This document shows positions 55,302-63,922 of a stretch of 64,000 nt of DNA, piece by piece; the stretch's first letter is position 1, and every line of letters starts with the position of its first letter. The notes beneath the pieces were generated by a model. The model had not been told where the DNA came from. It worked only from the letters and a program-made list of their open reading frames with translations, and searched no databases. Origin of the DNA: Brucella pecoris (GTDB lineage Bacteria > Pseudomonadota > Alphaproteobacteria > Rhizobiales > Rhizobiaceae); NCBI RefSeq assembly GCF_006376675.1, contig NZ_VEWK01000008.1, positions 175,835 through 239,834 of the forward strand, given 5' to 3'. The position numbers and the translations under genes are program-made.

Positions 55302-56588
55302 TGCTTGCAGAACGACTCGCGGGGCAGGGCGATTGATGATGAACACCATGGCCGCAGCGGCAAAGCACATAGCGCCGGCAAGGATCAGGGCAGGGGTGTA
55401 GCTGTCATAGTCGGTGCGGACGAAACCGGCGAAGGCGGCAGCAGCAGCGGCACCGATCTGATGGCCGGTGAACACCCAGCCGAAGACCAGACCGGCCTTT
55501 TCCGGACCGAAACGCTCGGCAGCAAGCTTGACGGTCGGCGGCACGGTCGCCACCCAGTCCAGTCCATAAAAGACGGCGAAGAGCGCGAGCTCGTAGACGG
55601 TAAAGTCGGTGAAGGTGAGGTAGATCAGCGAGAGGCCGCGCAGCGCATAGAACCAGAACAGAAGCCAGCGATTGTCGAACCGGTCGGAGAGCCAGCCCGA
55701 CATGATCGTGCCAATCAGGTCGAATGCGCCGATCACGGCAAGGATGCCCGCCGCGCCAACCGGTGCGATGCCGAAATCACCGCAAAGCGTGATCCAGTGC
55801 GTCTGGATAAGGCCATTGGTGGAGAAGCCACAGACGAAGAAGGTCAGGAACAAGACCCAGAAGGTTGCCGTGGAAGATGCTTCGCGCAAGGTGACGAGCG
55901 GCGAGGCGAGCATGGCGCCGAAGCCCTTCCGGGGTTCAGGTGCGGGAAGCGGTGCCGTGCGACCGTAAGGCTTCAGACCGATATCCGCCGGATGATCGCG
56001 CATCAAAGCGAGAACGAGTACGAGTGCGGCAACAAGGAAACAGATGACGATGGTCAGCGATGTACGCCAGCCAATCGTCTGGCTGACGCTGGCAAGGATC
56101 GGCATGAAGACGAGCTGGCCGGTAGCGTTGCTGGCTGTCATCAGGCCGACGACGAGGCCGCGCCGCTTTTCGAACCAGCGCGCTGCAACGGTTGCACCGA
56201 GAACGAGCGCGGTCATGCCGGTGCCAAGACCAATCACGACACCCCAGAGCGCAACCATCTGCCATTCCTCGGTCATGAAAATGGAACCGACAAGCCCCAG
56301 TGAAATCATGACAAGAGCGGCTGCAACCACGCGGCGTAGGCCGAACTGGTTCATGAAGGCTGCCGCAAATGGCCCCATCAGCCCGAAAAGGACGAGGCGA
56401 AGCGCCATTGCGAAGGAGATATTCGCATTCGTCCAGCCGAATTCACGCTGGAGCGGTTCGATCAGAATGCCCGCAGACCCCATGGCGGCTGCCGTCGCCA
56501 GCATCGTCAGGAAGGTTATGGCGGCGACGACCCATCCGTAATGGATGTTTCTCTGGGCGAGAAAACTGGCAAGGCGGGCAGAAATCAT
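55296..56588 (-). CDS. MFS transporter (OFA/MCT-like)
   Basis: A 430-aa major-facilitator protein with 12 predicted helices. The opening helix (NIHYGWVVAAITFLTMLATA) and the loop LGATVAARWFEKRRGLVVGL between helices are typical of the oxalate/formate and monocarboxylate-type MFS group. A central loop around residue 215 carries the RTAPLPAPEPRKG linker. I chose ATG 56588; a TTG at 56609 is possible. It lies 136 bp downstream of a MarR gene on the same strand and may be under its control. Confidence 0.85.
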   Translation of the reverse strand: MISARLASFLAQRNIHYGWVVAAITFLTMLATAAAMGSAGILIEPLQREFGWTNANISFAMALRLVLFGLMGPFAAAFMNQFGLRRVVAAALVMISLGLVGSIFMTEEWQMVALWGVVIGLGTGMTALVLGATVAARWFEKRRGLVVGLMTASNATGQLVFMPILASVSQTIGWRTSLTIVICFLVAALVLVLALMRDHPADIGLKPYGRTAPLPAPEPRKGFGAMLASPLVTLREASSTATFWVLFLTFFVCGFSTNGLIQTHWITLCGDFGIAPVGAAGILAVIGAFDLIGTIMSGWLSDRFDNRWLLFWFYALRGLSLIYLTFTDFTVYELALFAVFYGLDWVATVPPTVKLAAERFGPEKAGLVFGWVFTGHQIGAAAAAAFAGFVRTDYDSYTPALILAGAMCFAAAAMVFIINRPAPRVVLQAS

Positions 56589-56724
56589 CTTTGGCGCTTT
56601 CGGGTTCAAGCTGGTTTCAAGCTGGCTCTTGGCCAGCCATGCATTTGATGGTGAAACCGTTCGCTCCGTAGCGGGCGTGCGGCTTCAGGTCATTGTTTTC
56701 AGTCAAAGGGCGTTCGGTGCCCGA

Positions 56725-57126
56725 TCAATCGAGACTGCGAAGAAGGCTTTGCAATTGCTCTACGCCGTCCTCTCCCAGTTTGGCTTCAATCTCCTCCTGC
56801 GCCTGATCCCAGAGTGGACCACCGCGCTCCACGAGATCGCGCCCCTCTGCCGTCAGCGTTACGCTTGTCTCGCGATGGTCATCGCTGACTGCAGGCTCGA
56901 TCAGGCCCATGCGCTGCAAAACCTTCACATTGCGGCCCATGGTCGAACGATCCAGCTCGGACAGATGTGCGAGTTCCGTCAGTGAAATGGAGCCCGCGCG
57001 GCGGATTTTGCGCAGTGTACTGAACTGCGCAACATTGATGCCAAGCGGGGCCAGAGCGTTGTCGTAGACGCTCGATGTCTTGCGGGCTGCCTGGCGCAGA
57101 AGAATACAGAAACACGGATGTGACAT
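56725..57126 (-). CDS. MarR-family regulator
   Basis: A 133-aa MarR protein with no extra domains. The winged helix contains ISLTELAHLSELDRSTMGRN and VKVLQRMGLIEPAVSDDHRE, with the flanking dimerisation helices. It starts MSHPCFCILLRQAARKTSSV; two cysteines (Cys5, Cys7) sit at the N-terminus. A perfect 14-bp palindrome lies 4 bp upstream of the start, a likely autoregulatory operator. An MFS transporter follows downstream. Confidence 0.88.
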   Translation of the reverse strand: MSHPCFCILLRQAARKTSSVYDNALAPLGINVAQFSTLRKIRRAGSISLTELAHLSELDRSTMGRNVKVLQRMGLIEPAVSDDHRETSVTLTAEGRDLVERGGPLWDQAQEEIEAKLGEDGVEQLQSLLRSLD

Positions 57127-57130
57127 ATTG

Positions 57131-57144
57131 CGGGTATATACCCG
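57131..57144. promoter_or_regulatory. perfect palindrome, probable MarR operator
   Basis: CGGGTATATACCCG, a 14-bp perfect palindrome, 4 bp before the MarR ATG and within reach of its promoter. This size and position are typical for autorepressing MarR proteins. Confidence 0.6.
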
Positions 57145-57250
57145 TAAATGGTTGCTGGCAAGAATGAATTGAGAGATGCCGATTTCGCTGCTGCCATTCT
57201 GCTGACAGCAACGATGCCTTCAGATAACGCTCGTGTTCTGTCGACGGGGA

Positions 57251-57712
57251 CTAGACCGCGATATAGGCGGTTTCCTTCACTTCCTCCATCACGGCATAAG
57301 TGTGAGATTCCCGCACGCCGGGTAGAGAAAGAAGCGCCTCGGAAAGAAAACGCCGGTAATGATCCATATCGGATACACGGGCTTTGACGAGATAATCGAA
57401 GCCGCCCGCTACCATGTGGCATTCCAGAATGTCGGGGTTGTTGCGGGTGAAGGTCGAAAAGGTTTCGAAGACTTCCGGTGTGGTGCGGTCGAGCTTGATC
57501 TCTATGAAGACCAGCATGGCCCGGTCGAGCATCTTGGGCGATAGCCGCGCCGAATAGCCGAGAATATACCCTTCACGGGTCAGTCGCTTGACGCGTTCGG
57601 CGGTCGCCGTCTGCGAGAGATTTATGCGATCGGCCAGTTCGGTATTGGTCAGGCGCCCGTTCTCCTGAAGGGCGCGCAAAATACTCCTGTCCATCGCATC
57701 GAGATTCTTCAT
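57251..57712 (-). CDS. Lrp/AsnC-family regulator
   Basis: A 153-aa Lrp/AsnC protein. The helix-turn-helix spans residues 5-55 (LDAMDRSILRALQENGRLTN, LADRINLSQTATAERVKRLT). The RAM domain starts near 70 (RAMLVFIEIKLDRTTPEVFE) and includes ILECHMVAGGFDYLVKARV. I chose the ATG at 57712 (MKNLDAMDRSIL) as usual for the family, not 57793. It is divergent from the region containing a candidate small RNA and the trp leader, which it might regulate. Confidence 0.88.
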   Translation of the reverse strand: MKNLDAMDRSILRALQENGRLTNTELADRINLSQTATAERVKRLTREGYILGYSARLSPKMLDRAMLVFIEIKLDRTTPEVFETFSTFTRNNPDILECHMVAGGFDYLVKARVSDMDHYRRFLSEALLSLPGVRESHTYAVMEEVKETAYIAV

Positions 57713-57899
57713 CAGTTGTCCCCAATGGCCGTTTATGTGCGACGGCTCTGTTCTTGATTTTTGGATATGTGTTTGAGTTGCCACGGAAATCAATCCGAAA
57801 TCGGCCCCCGACGCAAGATGAAACTTGTTGGGTGGTCCTACAAATTTTCGAACCGTTCCGATGAAAACGCCTTAAATGTAAGCATAAATGCAAATAACA

Positions 57900-57932
57900 A
57901 TCACAGGTTGTAATTTATATGCAACCTGTGAT
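57900..57932. promoter_or_regulatory. perfect inverted repeat just upstream of a strong promoter
   Basis: ATCACAGGTTG at 57900-57910 pairs perfectly with CAACCTGTGAT at 57922-57932. It ends 1 bp before the -35 box at 57934. The dyad could be an operator for the adjacent transcript or for the divergent Lrp gene. Confidence 0.55.
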
Positions 57933-57933
57933 A

Positions 57934-57962
57934 TTGATACTGTGCATACTGAAAGTTATATT
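57934..57962 (+). promoter_or_regulatory. sigma-70-like promoter of the candidate small RNA
   Basis: TTGATA at 57934-57939 and TATATT at 57957-57962 with exactly 17 bp between them, each close to consensus. A start near 57969 is predicted. Confidence 0.6.
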
Positions 57963-57968
57963 GCACCT

Positions 57969-58086
57969 GTAAATTTAGGCATGGGGTATGGGGGGCTGAA
58001 ACTGGAGGAATCGTTCTGTTCCTTCCGTTTTGTCCATCCCGGTTCTGAGGAAATCCGGACAGCCCCAAACTGTCCGGATTTTCTTT
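57969..58086 (+). ncRNA. candidate small noncoding RNA
   Basis: A transcript of about 118 nt is bounded by the promoter above and the terminator at 58051-58086. The only longer reading frame from an ATG inside it (57979) does not stop before the terminator, and a second ATG (57985) stops after three codons, so a protein is unlikely. It contains GGAGGAA facing a TTCCTTCC stretch, which could pair or target ribosome-binding sites. I cannot assign it to a known family. Confidence 0.5.
58051..58086 (+). terminator. strong intrinsic terminator of the candidate small RNA
   Basis: AATCCGGACAG at 58052-58062 pairs perfectly with CTGTCCGGATT at 58070-58080, followed by TTTCTTT. No protein gene ends upstream of it. 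Confidence 0.85.
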
Positions 58087-58185
58087 GCGAGGAACAGGAT
58101 CGCCCGGCAAAATCCGCGAATGCATGGTGGGATCGCTGTTAGGACGCCGAACTGTATTGCTCAGTTCCATACTTAAATTTTGCGG

Positions 58186-58214
58186 TTGCAAGGATGCACA
58201 TTGAAGGCTAACTG
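58186..58214 (+). promoter_or_regulatory. probable trp leader promoter
   Basis: TTGCAA at 58186-58191 and TAACTG at 58209-58214 with 17 bp between. The expected start would coincide with the A of the leader-peptide ATG at 58222, as reported for the leaderless rnTrpL transcript of Sinorhizobium. Confidence 0.45.
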
Positions 58215-58221
58215 TATATCC

Positions 58222-58272
58222 ATGAACATTTCGCGCAATATCGTCATCAACGGTTGGTGGTGGGCCCGCTAA
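58222..58272 (+). CDS. trpL: trp operon leader peptide
   Basis: A 16-residue peptide, MNISRNIVINGWWWAR, with three consecutive Trp codons (58255-58263) followed by Ala-Arg-stop. This is the typical rhizobial TrpL ending. Tryptophan shortage would stall a ribosome at these codons. The reading frame lies 151 bp upstream of trpE(G) and just ahead of the attenuator. In Sinorhizobium this peptide also acts in trans after release. Confidence 0.88.
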   Translation: MNISRNIVINGWWWAR

Positions 58273-58313
58273 TAGCGGCCACGCAGGCGTTTGTGCATTT
58301 GCGTTTAGGAAAC

Positions 58314-58344
58314 AGGCCGCTGGGATTATCCGGGCGGCCTTTTT
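58314..58344 (+). terminator. trp attenuator terminator
   Basis: AGGCCGC at 58314-58320 pairs with GCGGCCT at 58334-58340, then a T-run. A competing antiterminator is visible: AGCGGCC at 58274-58280, right after the leader stop, pairs with GGCCGCT at 58315-58321. The two structures are mutually exclusive. Confidence 0.85.
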
Positions 58345-58423
58345 GTTTGGCTGTTTGAATAAGACCTTGGAATACCGGGTTCTGGAAGTGTTTGGAAACA
58401 AGCGAGATTTGGGATAGCCGATC

Positions 58424-60619
58424 ATGAATGCGAAGATTGCGGATAGCGAGATATTCCAGCACGAGACGGCAGGCGGCATCGTCGTCGAGCGCGTGCGTCA
58501 CCTCACAGCCTATAAGGGTGCGATCGAGACCTATATCGATGCACTGAACGAAAGGCGCGGCGCGGTGTTTTCGTCAAACTACGAATATCCGGGCCGCTAT
58601 ACGCGATGGGATACGGCCATCGTCGATCCTCCGGTGGTCATCACCTCGCGCGCCCGCTCCATGCGCATCGAAGCGCTGAATGCGCGCGGTATCATTCTTC
58701 TGCGGCCTATCCTGGATACGGTGAAGGCGCTTGCCGAGGTGACGGTCGACAAGGCCGAGGAAAACCGCATCGAGCTGACCATTGCCGAGCCAAGCGGCAC
58801 CTTCACCGAGGAAGAGCGTTCGCGGATGCCTTCGGTCTTCACGGTTCTGCGGGCGGTTGTCGGTCTCTTCTTCTCCGAGGAAGACGCCAATCTCGGTCTT
58901 TATGGTGCCTTCGGCTACGATCTGGCGTTCCAGTTCGATCCCATCCAGTACAAGCTGAAGCGTCCCGACGATCAGCGCGATCTGGTGCTGTTCATTCCCG
59001 ATGAAATCTTTGTGGCCGACCACTATGCAGCACGGGCTTGGGTGGATCGTTATGAATTTACTTGCGGCGGTTCTTCCACGCATGGTCTTGCACGGGCGAC
59101 GCCTGCGGAAGCCTTCAAGCCCTCGGAAGCCAAGCTTGCACGTGGCGATCACAATCCGGGCGAATATGCCAAGCTGGTCGAGCGCGCCAAGGAAAGCTTC
59201 AAGCGTGGCGACCTCTTCGAGGTCGTGCCGGGCCAGACTTTCTATGAGCGCTGCCATACTGCGCCGTCCGAGATTTTCCGTCGGTTGAAGACGATCAATC
59301 CGTCGCCCTATTCCTTCTTCATCAATCTGGGCGAGAACGAATATCTGGTCGGGGCATCGCCGGAAATGTTCGTGCGGGTCAACGGACGGCGTATCGAAAC
59401 CTGCCCGATCTCCGGCACGATCAAGCGTGGCGAAGATGCGATTTCAGATTCGGAACAGATTCTGAAACTGCTGAATTCCAAGAAGGATGAATCCGAGCTG
59501 ACCATGTGCTCGGATGTGGACCGCAACGACAAGAGCCGCGTTTGCGAACCGGGTTCGGTACGCGTCATCGGTCGTCGCCAGATCGAGATGTATTCGCGAC
59601 TGATCCACACGGTCGATCATATCGAAGGCCGTCTGCGTGACGGGATGGATGCTTTTGACGGTTTCCTCAGCCATGCATGGGCTGTGACGGTAACCGGCGC
59701 GCCAAAGCTGTGGGCGATGCGGTTCCTTGAGGAAAATGAACGCAGTCCGCGTGCATGGTACGGCGGTGCCATTGGCATGATGCACTTCAATGGTGACATG
59801 AATACCGGTCTGACGCTGCGCACAATTCGCGTCAAGGATGGCGTGGCTGAAATCCGCGCCGGTGCAACGTTGCTGTTCGATTCCAACCCGGATGAAGAAG
59901 AAGCCGAAACCGAATTGAAGGCATCGGCGATGATCGCGGCTGTGCGTGAAGCACAGAAGAGCAATCAGGTTGCCGAAGAACGCGTGGCGGCGAAGGTGGG
60001 CGAGGGGGTTTCGATCCTGCTCGTGGATCACGAAGATTCCTTCGTGCATACGCTCGCCAATTATTTCCGCCAGACGGGCGCTACGGTTTCGACCGTGCGT
60101 TCTCCCGTGGCTGATGATGTGTTCGACAGGGTCAAGCCTGATCTCGTGGTCCTGTCGCCCGGACCCGGCACGCCACAGGATTTCGATTGCAAGGCGACCA
60201 TCGACAAGGCGCGCAAGCGTGAACTGCCGATCTTCGGTGTCTGTCTTGGATTGCAGGCGCTGGCGGAAGCCTATGGCGGTACATTGCGCCAGTTGCGCAT
60301 TCCGATGCATGGCAAGCCGTCGCGCATTCGCGTGTCGAAGCCGGAACGGATATTCTCAGGTCTGCCGAAGGAAGTGACAGTCGGGCGTTATCATTCGATC
60401 TTTGCTGATCCGGAACGTCTGCCGGACGATTTTCTGGTGACGGCAGAAACCGAAGATGGTGTCATCATGGCTTTCGAGCATAAAAAAGAGCCGGTGGCCG
60501 CCGTTCAGTTCCATCCGGAATCCATCATGACGCTCGGCCATAATGCCGGTATGCGCATGATAGAAAATGTGGTGACGCATCTGGCAGGTAAGCACAAGGC
60601 GCGTCGCAGCAACTACTGA
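58424..60619 (+). CDS. trpE: fused anthranilate synthase TrpE(G)
   Basis: A 731-aa fusion of both anthranilate synthase components, which convert chorismate and glutamine to anthranilate. The chorismate-binding TrpE part covers residues 1-515 and includes [12 protein letters not shown] and [14 protein letters not shown]. The glutamine amidotransferase covers about 530-731: VLSPGPGTP, the nucleophile Cys606 in [16 protein letters not shown], and His/Glu in VQFHPESIM near residue 696. The fusion is characteristic of Rhizobiales. Expression is controlled by the trpL attenuator upstream. Confidence 0.97.
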   Translation: MNAKIADSEIFQHETAGGIVVERVRHLTAYKGAIETYIDALNERRGAVFSSNYEYPGRYTRWDTAIVDPPVVITSRARSMRIEALNARGIILLRPILDTVKALAEVTVDKAEENRIELTIAEPSGTFTEEERSRMPSVFTVLRAVVGLFFSEEDANLGLYGAFGYDLAFQFDPIQYKLKRPDDQRDLVLFIPDEIFVADHYAARAWVDRYEFTCGGSSTHGLARATPAEAFKPSEAKLARGDHNPGEYAKLVERAKESFKRGDLFEVVPGQTFYERCHTAPSEIFRRLKTINPSPYSFFINLGENEYLVGASPEMFVRVNGRRIETCPISGTIKRGEDAISDSEQILKLLNSKKDESELTMCSDVDRNDKSRVCEPGSVRVIGRRQIEMYSRLIHTVDHIEGRLRDGMDAFDGFLSHAWAVTVTGAPKLWAMRFLEENERSPRAWYGGAIGMMHFNGDMNTGLTLRTIRVKDGVAEIRAGATLLFDSNPDEEEAETELKASAMIAAVREAQKSNQVAEERVAAKVGEGVSILLVDHEDSFVHTLANYFRQTGATVSTVRSPVADDVFDRVKPDLVVLSPGPGTPQDFDCKATIDKARKRELPIFGVCLGLQALAEAYGGTLRQLRIPMHGKPSRIRVSKPERIFSGLPKEVTVGRYHSIFADPERLPDDFLVTAETEDGVIMAFEHKKEPVAAVQFHPESIMTLGHNAGMRMIENVVTHLAGKHKARRSNY

Positions 60620-60643
60620 TCGCGCGCATCTCGCGCTGATTTG

Positions 60644-60680
60644 AAACCAGCCGCAGCCATATGCTGCGGCTGGTTTTTTT
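60644..60680 (+). terminator. trpE(G) intrinsic terminator
   Basis: A 14-bp perfect stem, AAACCAGCCGCAGC and its complement, with loop CATAT, followed by seven or more Ts. Confidence 0.95.
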
Positions 60681-60947
60681 TATGCTCTGACGGTGCTTTT
60701 CTATTGCTTGCTCTGGCAACTCATTTGCAACTGTAATGCCTTGCATTTGCAGGAGAAAATTAAATGCCGGAACTGAAAAAACAGGGGTACGAAGTTTAGC
60801 TTTTCTGGGGTATAGAACGCCGGTGAATTGCTGCTGCATAGGCCAGATGCGTTGTGGATACGTCCTGCGCGTCAGCGATTGAATGAAGGGCTGTGCGTAG
60901 GCCCGTCCCGGTTTCGGGACAAAATCAAAAATATTCAAAGGTTCATC

Positions 60948-61856
60948 ATGGACGCGAGTGCAAAGGTTCGGCGGCTTGCCGCTTGGTCTATTCCCATTGC
61001 TTTCGGTGTGATGGGTCTGAAATATCTGGCCTATGCGCTGACCGGCTCCGTGGCTCTTTATTCGGACGCACTGGAATCCATCGTCAATGTGATCGCGGCA
61101 ATCGGCGCGTGGTGGGCCATCCGGGTCAGCTATTTGCCTGCCGACGACAACCATCCCTTCGGACATCATAAGGCCGAGTATATTTCGGCTGTCGTGGAAG
61201 GCGTTCTGATTACGGTCGCCGCACTTTTGATCTTCCGCGAGGCGTGGTTTGCGCTCCAAACACCGCGAATGCTCGATGAGCCCTGGCTTGGGCTGGGCAT
61301 CAATACCGCTGCAGCCGTCATAAACGGTTTCTGGGCGACATTGCTGATCCGCACCGGTCGCAAGTCCCGCTCGCCGGCGCTGGAAGCCGACGGCAAGCAC
61401 ATCATGACGGATGTGTTTACCTCTGCTGGCGTTCTGGTCGGTCTTGTCGGCGCTGTTGTGACCGGCTGGGCCATACTCGATCCGCTGCTTGCCATTCTGG
61501 TGGCAATCAATATTCTCTGGCAGGGCTGGCACGTCATCAACTCCTCGGTGCAGGGATTGATGGATATTGGTGTCGACCCCTCCGAGGAAATGCGCATTCG
61601 CGATGTGATCTCGGCCAATGCCGGCGGAGCCATCGAGGTTCACGACCTCAAGACGCGTATCGCTGGCCGTGTCACCTTCGTCGAATTTCATCTGGTCGTT
61701 GCGGCTGATATGAGTGTTGGCGATGCCCATGTGATCTGCGACCGTATCGAGGATGCCTTGAAAAAGCAGGTCGATAGTGCACGCGTGGTGATCCATGTCG
61801 AACCGGAGGATGAGGCAAAGCTGCCTCCGGGGACCAGTTCTGTTCCGTTCGCCTGA
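60948..61856 (+). CDS. cation diffusion facilitator (CDF) metal efflux protein
   Basis: A 302-aa CDF transporter with six predicted helices. Metal-site motifs are in ALYSDALESIVNV (helix II), HPFGHHKAEYISAVVEG and DGKHIMTDVFTSAGV (helix V HxxxD). A C-terminal cytoplasmic ferredoxin-like domain begins near 215. It exports divalent metals such as Zn, Co, Mn or Fe, and selectivity is not readable. I chose the ATG at 60948 (MDASAKVRRLAAW). It lies between trpE(G) and the leu leader without sharing an operon. Confidence 0.9.
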   Translation: MDASAKVRRLAAWSIPIAFGVMGLKYLAYALTGSVALYSDALESIVNVIAAIGAWWAIRVSYLPADDNHPFGHHKAEYISAVVEGVLITVAALLIFREAWFALQTPRMLDEPWLGLGINTAAAVINGFWATLLIRTGRKSRSPALEADGKHIMTDVFTSAGVLVGLVGAVVTGWAILDPLLAILVAINILWQGWHVINSSVQGLMDIGVDPSEEMRIRDVISANAGGAIEVHDLKTRIAGRVTFVEFHLVVAADMSVGDAHVICDRIEDALKKQVDSARVVIHVEPEDEAKLPPGTSSVPFA

Positions 61857-61906
61857 ATGAAATACTGTCTTGCGCAGTACAAATCTCGCGTGTAAAAGCT
61901 TTTGCC

Positions 61907-62029
61907 ATGACGATCAAAAACGCAACATCCTTGGAACATTCCGCAGCCGCCTTCGGCGCGCGCGTTGATGTTTGCGTTCTAAACTCGCTTCTTACCCTCG
62001 GCCTTAGCGGCGATCGCCGGGCTCGCTGA
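61907..62029 (+). CDS. leu operon leader peptide (candidate)
   Basis: A 40-residue reading frame starting MTIKNATSLEHSAAAFGARV and ending VLNSLLTLGLSGDRRAR. Five Leu codons fall within nine codons at 61979-62005, including the rare CTA. It lies 126 bp upstream of leuA and immediately before two mutually exclusive hairpins. This is the arrangement of a leucine attenuator. The start is the only ATG in frame. It has not been seen in expression data. Confidence 0.72.
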   Translation: MTIKNATSLEHSAAAFGARVDVCVLNSLLTLGLSGDRRAR

Positions 62030-62046
62030 AGGAGCGTCCGGCGGTC
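62012..62046 (+). promoter_or_regulatory. leu attenuator antiterminator hairpin
   Basis: GATCGCCGG at 62012-62020 pairs with CCGGCGGTC at 62038-62046 (one G-T), extended by GCTC/GAGC. It begins just past the Leu codons, so a ribosome stalled there leaves it free to form, while one finishing the peptide covers it. Confidence 0.6.
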
Positions 62047-62077
62047 GAAAACGGTCCCGCTGGCCTGTGCTCCTTTT
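62030..62077 (+). terminator. leu attenuator terminator
   Basis: AGGAGC at 62030-62035 pairs with GCTCCT at 62069-62074, and CCGGCGG with CCGCTGG inside, followed by TTT. It shares 62032-62044 with the antiterminator, so only one can form. Confidence 0.65.
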
Positions 62078-62155
62078 CAAAAAACCCTTATAATCGATCA
62101 GTAGTATCCGTGCTCGACGGGCTATAATGCCGTCGAAAGCCGGGAGGAAACGAAA

Positions 62156-63877
62156 ATGAATCAGTCCGTCGCCACACCGCAATCCGAATCCAATGTTGAG
62201 CGCAAAGGCATGCCTATTGCAGGCACCAAATATTCGCCTTTCCCGGCCCCGCAGCTCAATGACCGCACTTGGCCGTCCAAGCGCATCGAAAAGGCACCGG
62301 TGTGGTGTTCAGTCGATCTGCGTGATGGCAATCAGGCCTTGGTCGACCCCATGGGGCATGACCGCAAGGAGCGTATGTTCCGCCTGCTGGTCGATATGGG
62401 TTTTCCGGAAATCGAGATCGGCTTCCCGTCCGCTTCGCAGACGGATTTCGACTTCTGCCGCTGGGCCATCGAACAGGGCAATGTTCCCGACGAAGTGGAT
62501 TTGCAGGTTCTGGTCCAGTGCCGCCCCGAACTGATCACGCGCACTTTCGAAGCACTTGAAGGCGCGAAGTCACCGATCATCCATTTCTACAATTCCACCA
62601 GTGAATTGCAGCGCCGTGTGGTTTTCGCCAAGGATGTCGGCGGTATCAAGCAGATCGCAACCGACGCTGCCAAGATGATCATGGATATGGCTGCGAAAGC
62701 GGGTGGCGGCTATCGCTTCCAGTATTCGCCGGAAAGCTTCACCGGCACCGAGATGGATGTGGCGCTGGAAATCTGCAACGCGGTCATCGAGATTGTGAAG
62801 CCTACAGCGGACAACAAGCTGATCGTCAATCTGCCCTCGACGGTCGAGATGAACACGCCGAACGTCTATGCCGACCAGATCGAATGGATGTGCCGCAATC
62901 TCGACAATCGCGAGAACCTGATTATTTCGCTGCATCCGCACAATGACCGCGGTACGGGCATCGCTGCAACCGAACTGGGCCTGATGGCCGGGGCCGACCG
63001 CGTGGAAGGCACGCTGTTCGGCAATGGCGAACGCACCGGCAATGTCGACGTGGTGACGCTGGCGCTCAATATGTACACGCAGGGCGTGGACCCCGAACTG
63101 GACTGCACCGACATCAACCGGATGAAGGAAGTCTATGAATATTCGAACCAGTTGAAGATTGCCGAACGCCATCCCTATGTTGGTGAACTGGTTTATACGG
63201 CGTTCTCGGGCTCGCATCAGGATGCGATCAATAAAGGCATGAAGGCGCGCAAGTCTGCCAACTCGCCGGTCTGGGAGGTGCCCTATCTGCCGATCGACCC
63301 GCAGGATGTGGGCCGCTCCTACGAAGCGATTATTCGCATCAATTCGCAGTCGGGTAAGGGCGGTATCGCTTACATCCTGCAGGCCGATTACGGTTTGAAT
63401 CTGCCGCGCAATCTGCAGGTCGAGTTCCGCGAGATCATCCAGAACATCACCGATGAAGAAGGCAAGGAGTTGCCGTCGAAGCGGATTCACGAGGAGTTCC
63501 AGAAGCTTTACGTGACCCAGCCGGATGCTCGCATCAAGTTCGTCGATCATCACACCATGCCCGATCCGGAGCAGAAGGGCCGCCGTATTCTCACCGCCGA
63601 AATCACCGATAACGGCGTGACCAGGAATATCGAAGGCAAGGGCACCGGTCCGATCGACGGCTTTGTCGATGCGCTGTCCAAATATCTCGGTGTGAAGATG
63701 TCGGTCGTGGATTATTCCGAACATTCACTACAGCAGGGCTCGGATGCGTCGGCCATCTCCTATGTCGAAATGGCTCATCCGGACGGTAAGCTGTTCGGCG
63801 TGGGTATCAACGACAATATTGTCAGTGCTTCACTGGAAGCCATCGTATCGGCGGCCAACCGCGTCATCAGCAAGTGA
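62156..63877 (+). CDS. leuA: 2-isopropylmalate synthase
   Basis: A 573-aa LeuA of the longer actinobacterial/rhizobial type. The HMGL-like catalytic domain starts WCSVDLRDGNQALVDPMGHD near residue 52, with the acidic metal ligand in DLRDGN. HPHNDRGTGIAATELGLM near residue 263 holds the His-x-His metal ligands. The C-terminal leucine-binding regulatory domain covers about 450-573 and ends VEMAHPDGKLFGVGINDN. It condenses acetyl-CoA with 2-oxoisovalerate, the first committed step to leucine. A GGAGG box precedes it and a leu-codon attenuator lies upstream. Confidence 0.96.
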   Translation: MNQSVATPQSESNVERKGMPIAGTKYSPFPAPQLNDRTWPSKRIEKAPVWCSVDLRDGNQALVDPMGHDRKERMFRLLVDMGFPEIEIGFPSASQTDFDFCRWAIEQGNVPDEVDLQVLVQCRPELITRTFEALEGAKSPIIHFYNSTSELQRRVVFAKDVGGIKQIATDAAKMIMDMAAKAGGGYRFQYSPESFTGTEMDVALEICNAVIEIVKPTADNKLIVNLPSTVEMNTPNVYADQIEWMCRNLDNRENLIISLHPHNDRGTGIAATELGLMAGADRVEGTLFGNGERTGNVDVVTLALNMYTQGVDPELDCTDINRMKEVYEYSNQLKIAERHPYVGELVYTAFSGSHQDAINKGMKARKSANSPVWEVPYLPIDPQDVGRSYEAIIRINSQSGKGGIAYILQADYGLNLPRNLQVEFREIIQNITDEEGKELPSKRIHEEFQKLYVTQPDARIKFVDHHTMPDPEQKGRRILTAEITDNGVTRNIEGKGTGPIDGFVDALSKYLGVKMSVVDYSEHSLQQGSDASAISYVEMAHPDGKLFGVGINDNIVSASLEAIVSAANRVISK

Positions 63878-63895
63878 GCGAACATAAATGAAATG

Positions 63896-63919
63896 AAAAC
63901 GGCGCTTCGGCGCCGTTTT
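63896..63919 (+). terminator. leuA intrinsic terminator
   Basis: AAAACGGCGC-TTCG-GCGCCGTTTT, a 10-bp stem with a UUCG loop and a T-run. Confidence 0.95.
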
Positions 63920-63922
63920 TTA

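Larger units (their letters stand above)
57713..58423. other. 711-bp region between Lrp gene and trpE(G): candidate sRNA plus trp leader
   Basis: Besides the Lrp promoter it contains, in order, a palindrome (57900-57932), a sigma-70-like promoter (57934-57962), an intrinsic terminator (58051-58086), and the complete trp leader-attenuator (58186-58344). Each is listed separately. No other protein gene is supported here. Confidence 0.6.

Noticed and set aside
57888..58142. Possible 84-residue protein upstream of trpL
   Set aside because: The frame runs through a perfect palindrome, a strong promoter and an intrinsic terminator, and has no recognisable domain. A noncoding RNA explains the region better.
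61979..62182. Minus-strand frame opposite the leu leader
   Set aside because: It overlaps the leu leader/attenuator and the leuA start and has no domain. The plus-strand leader with clustered Leu codons is a better explanation.
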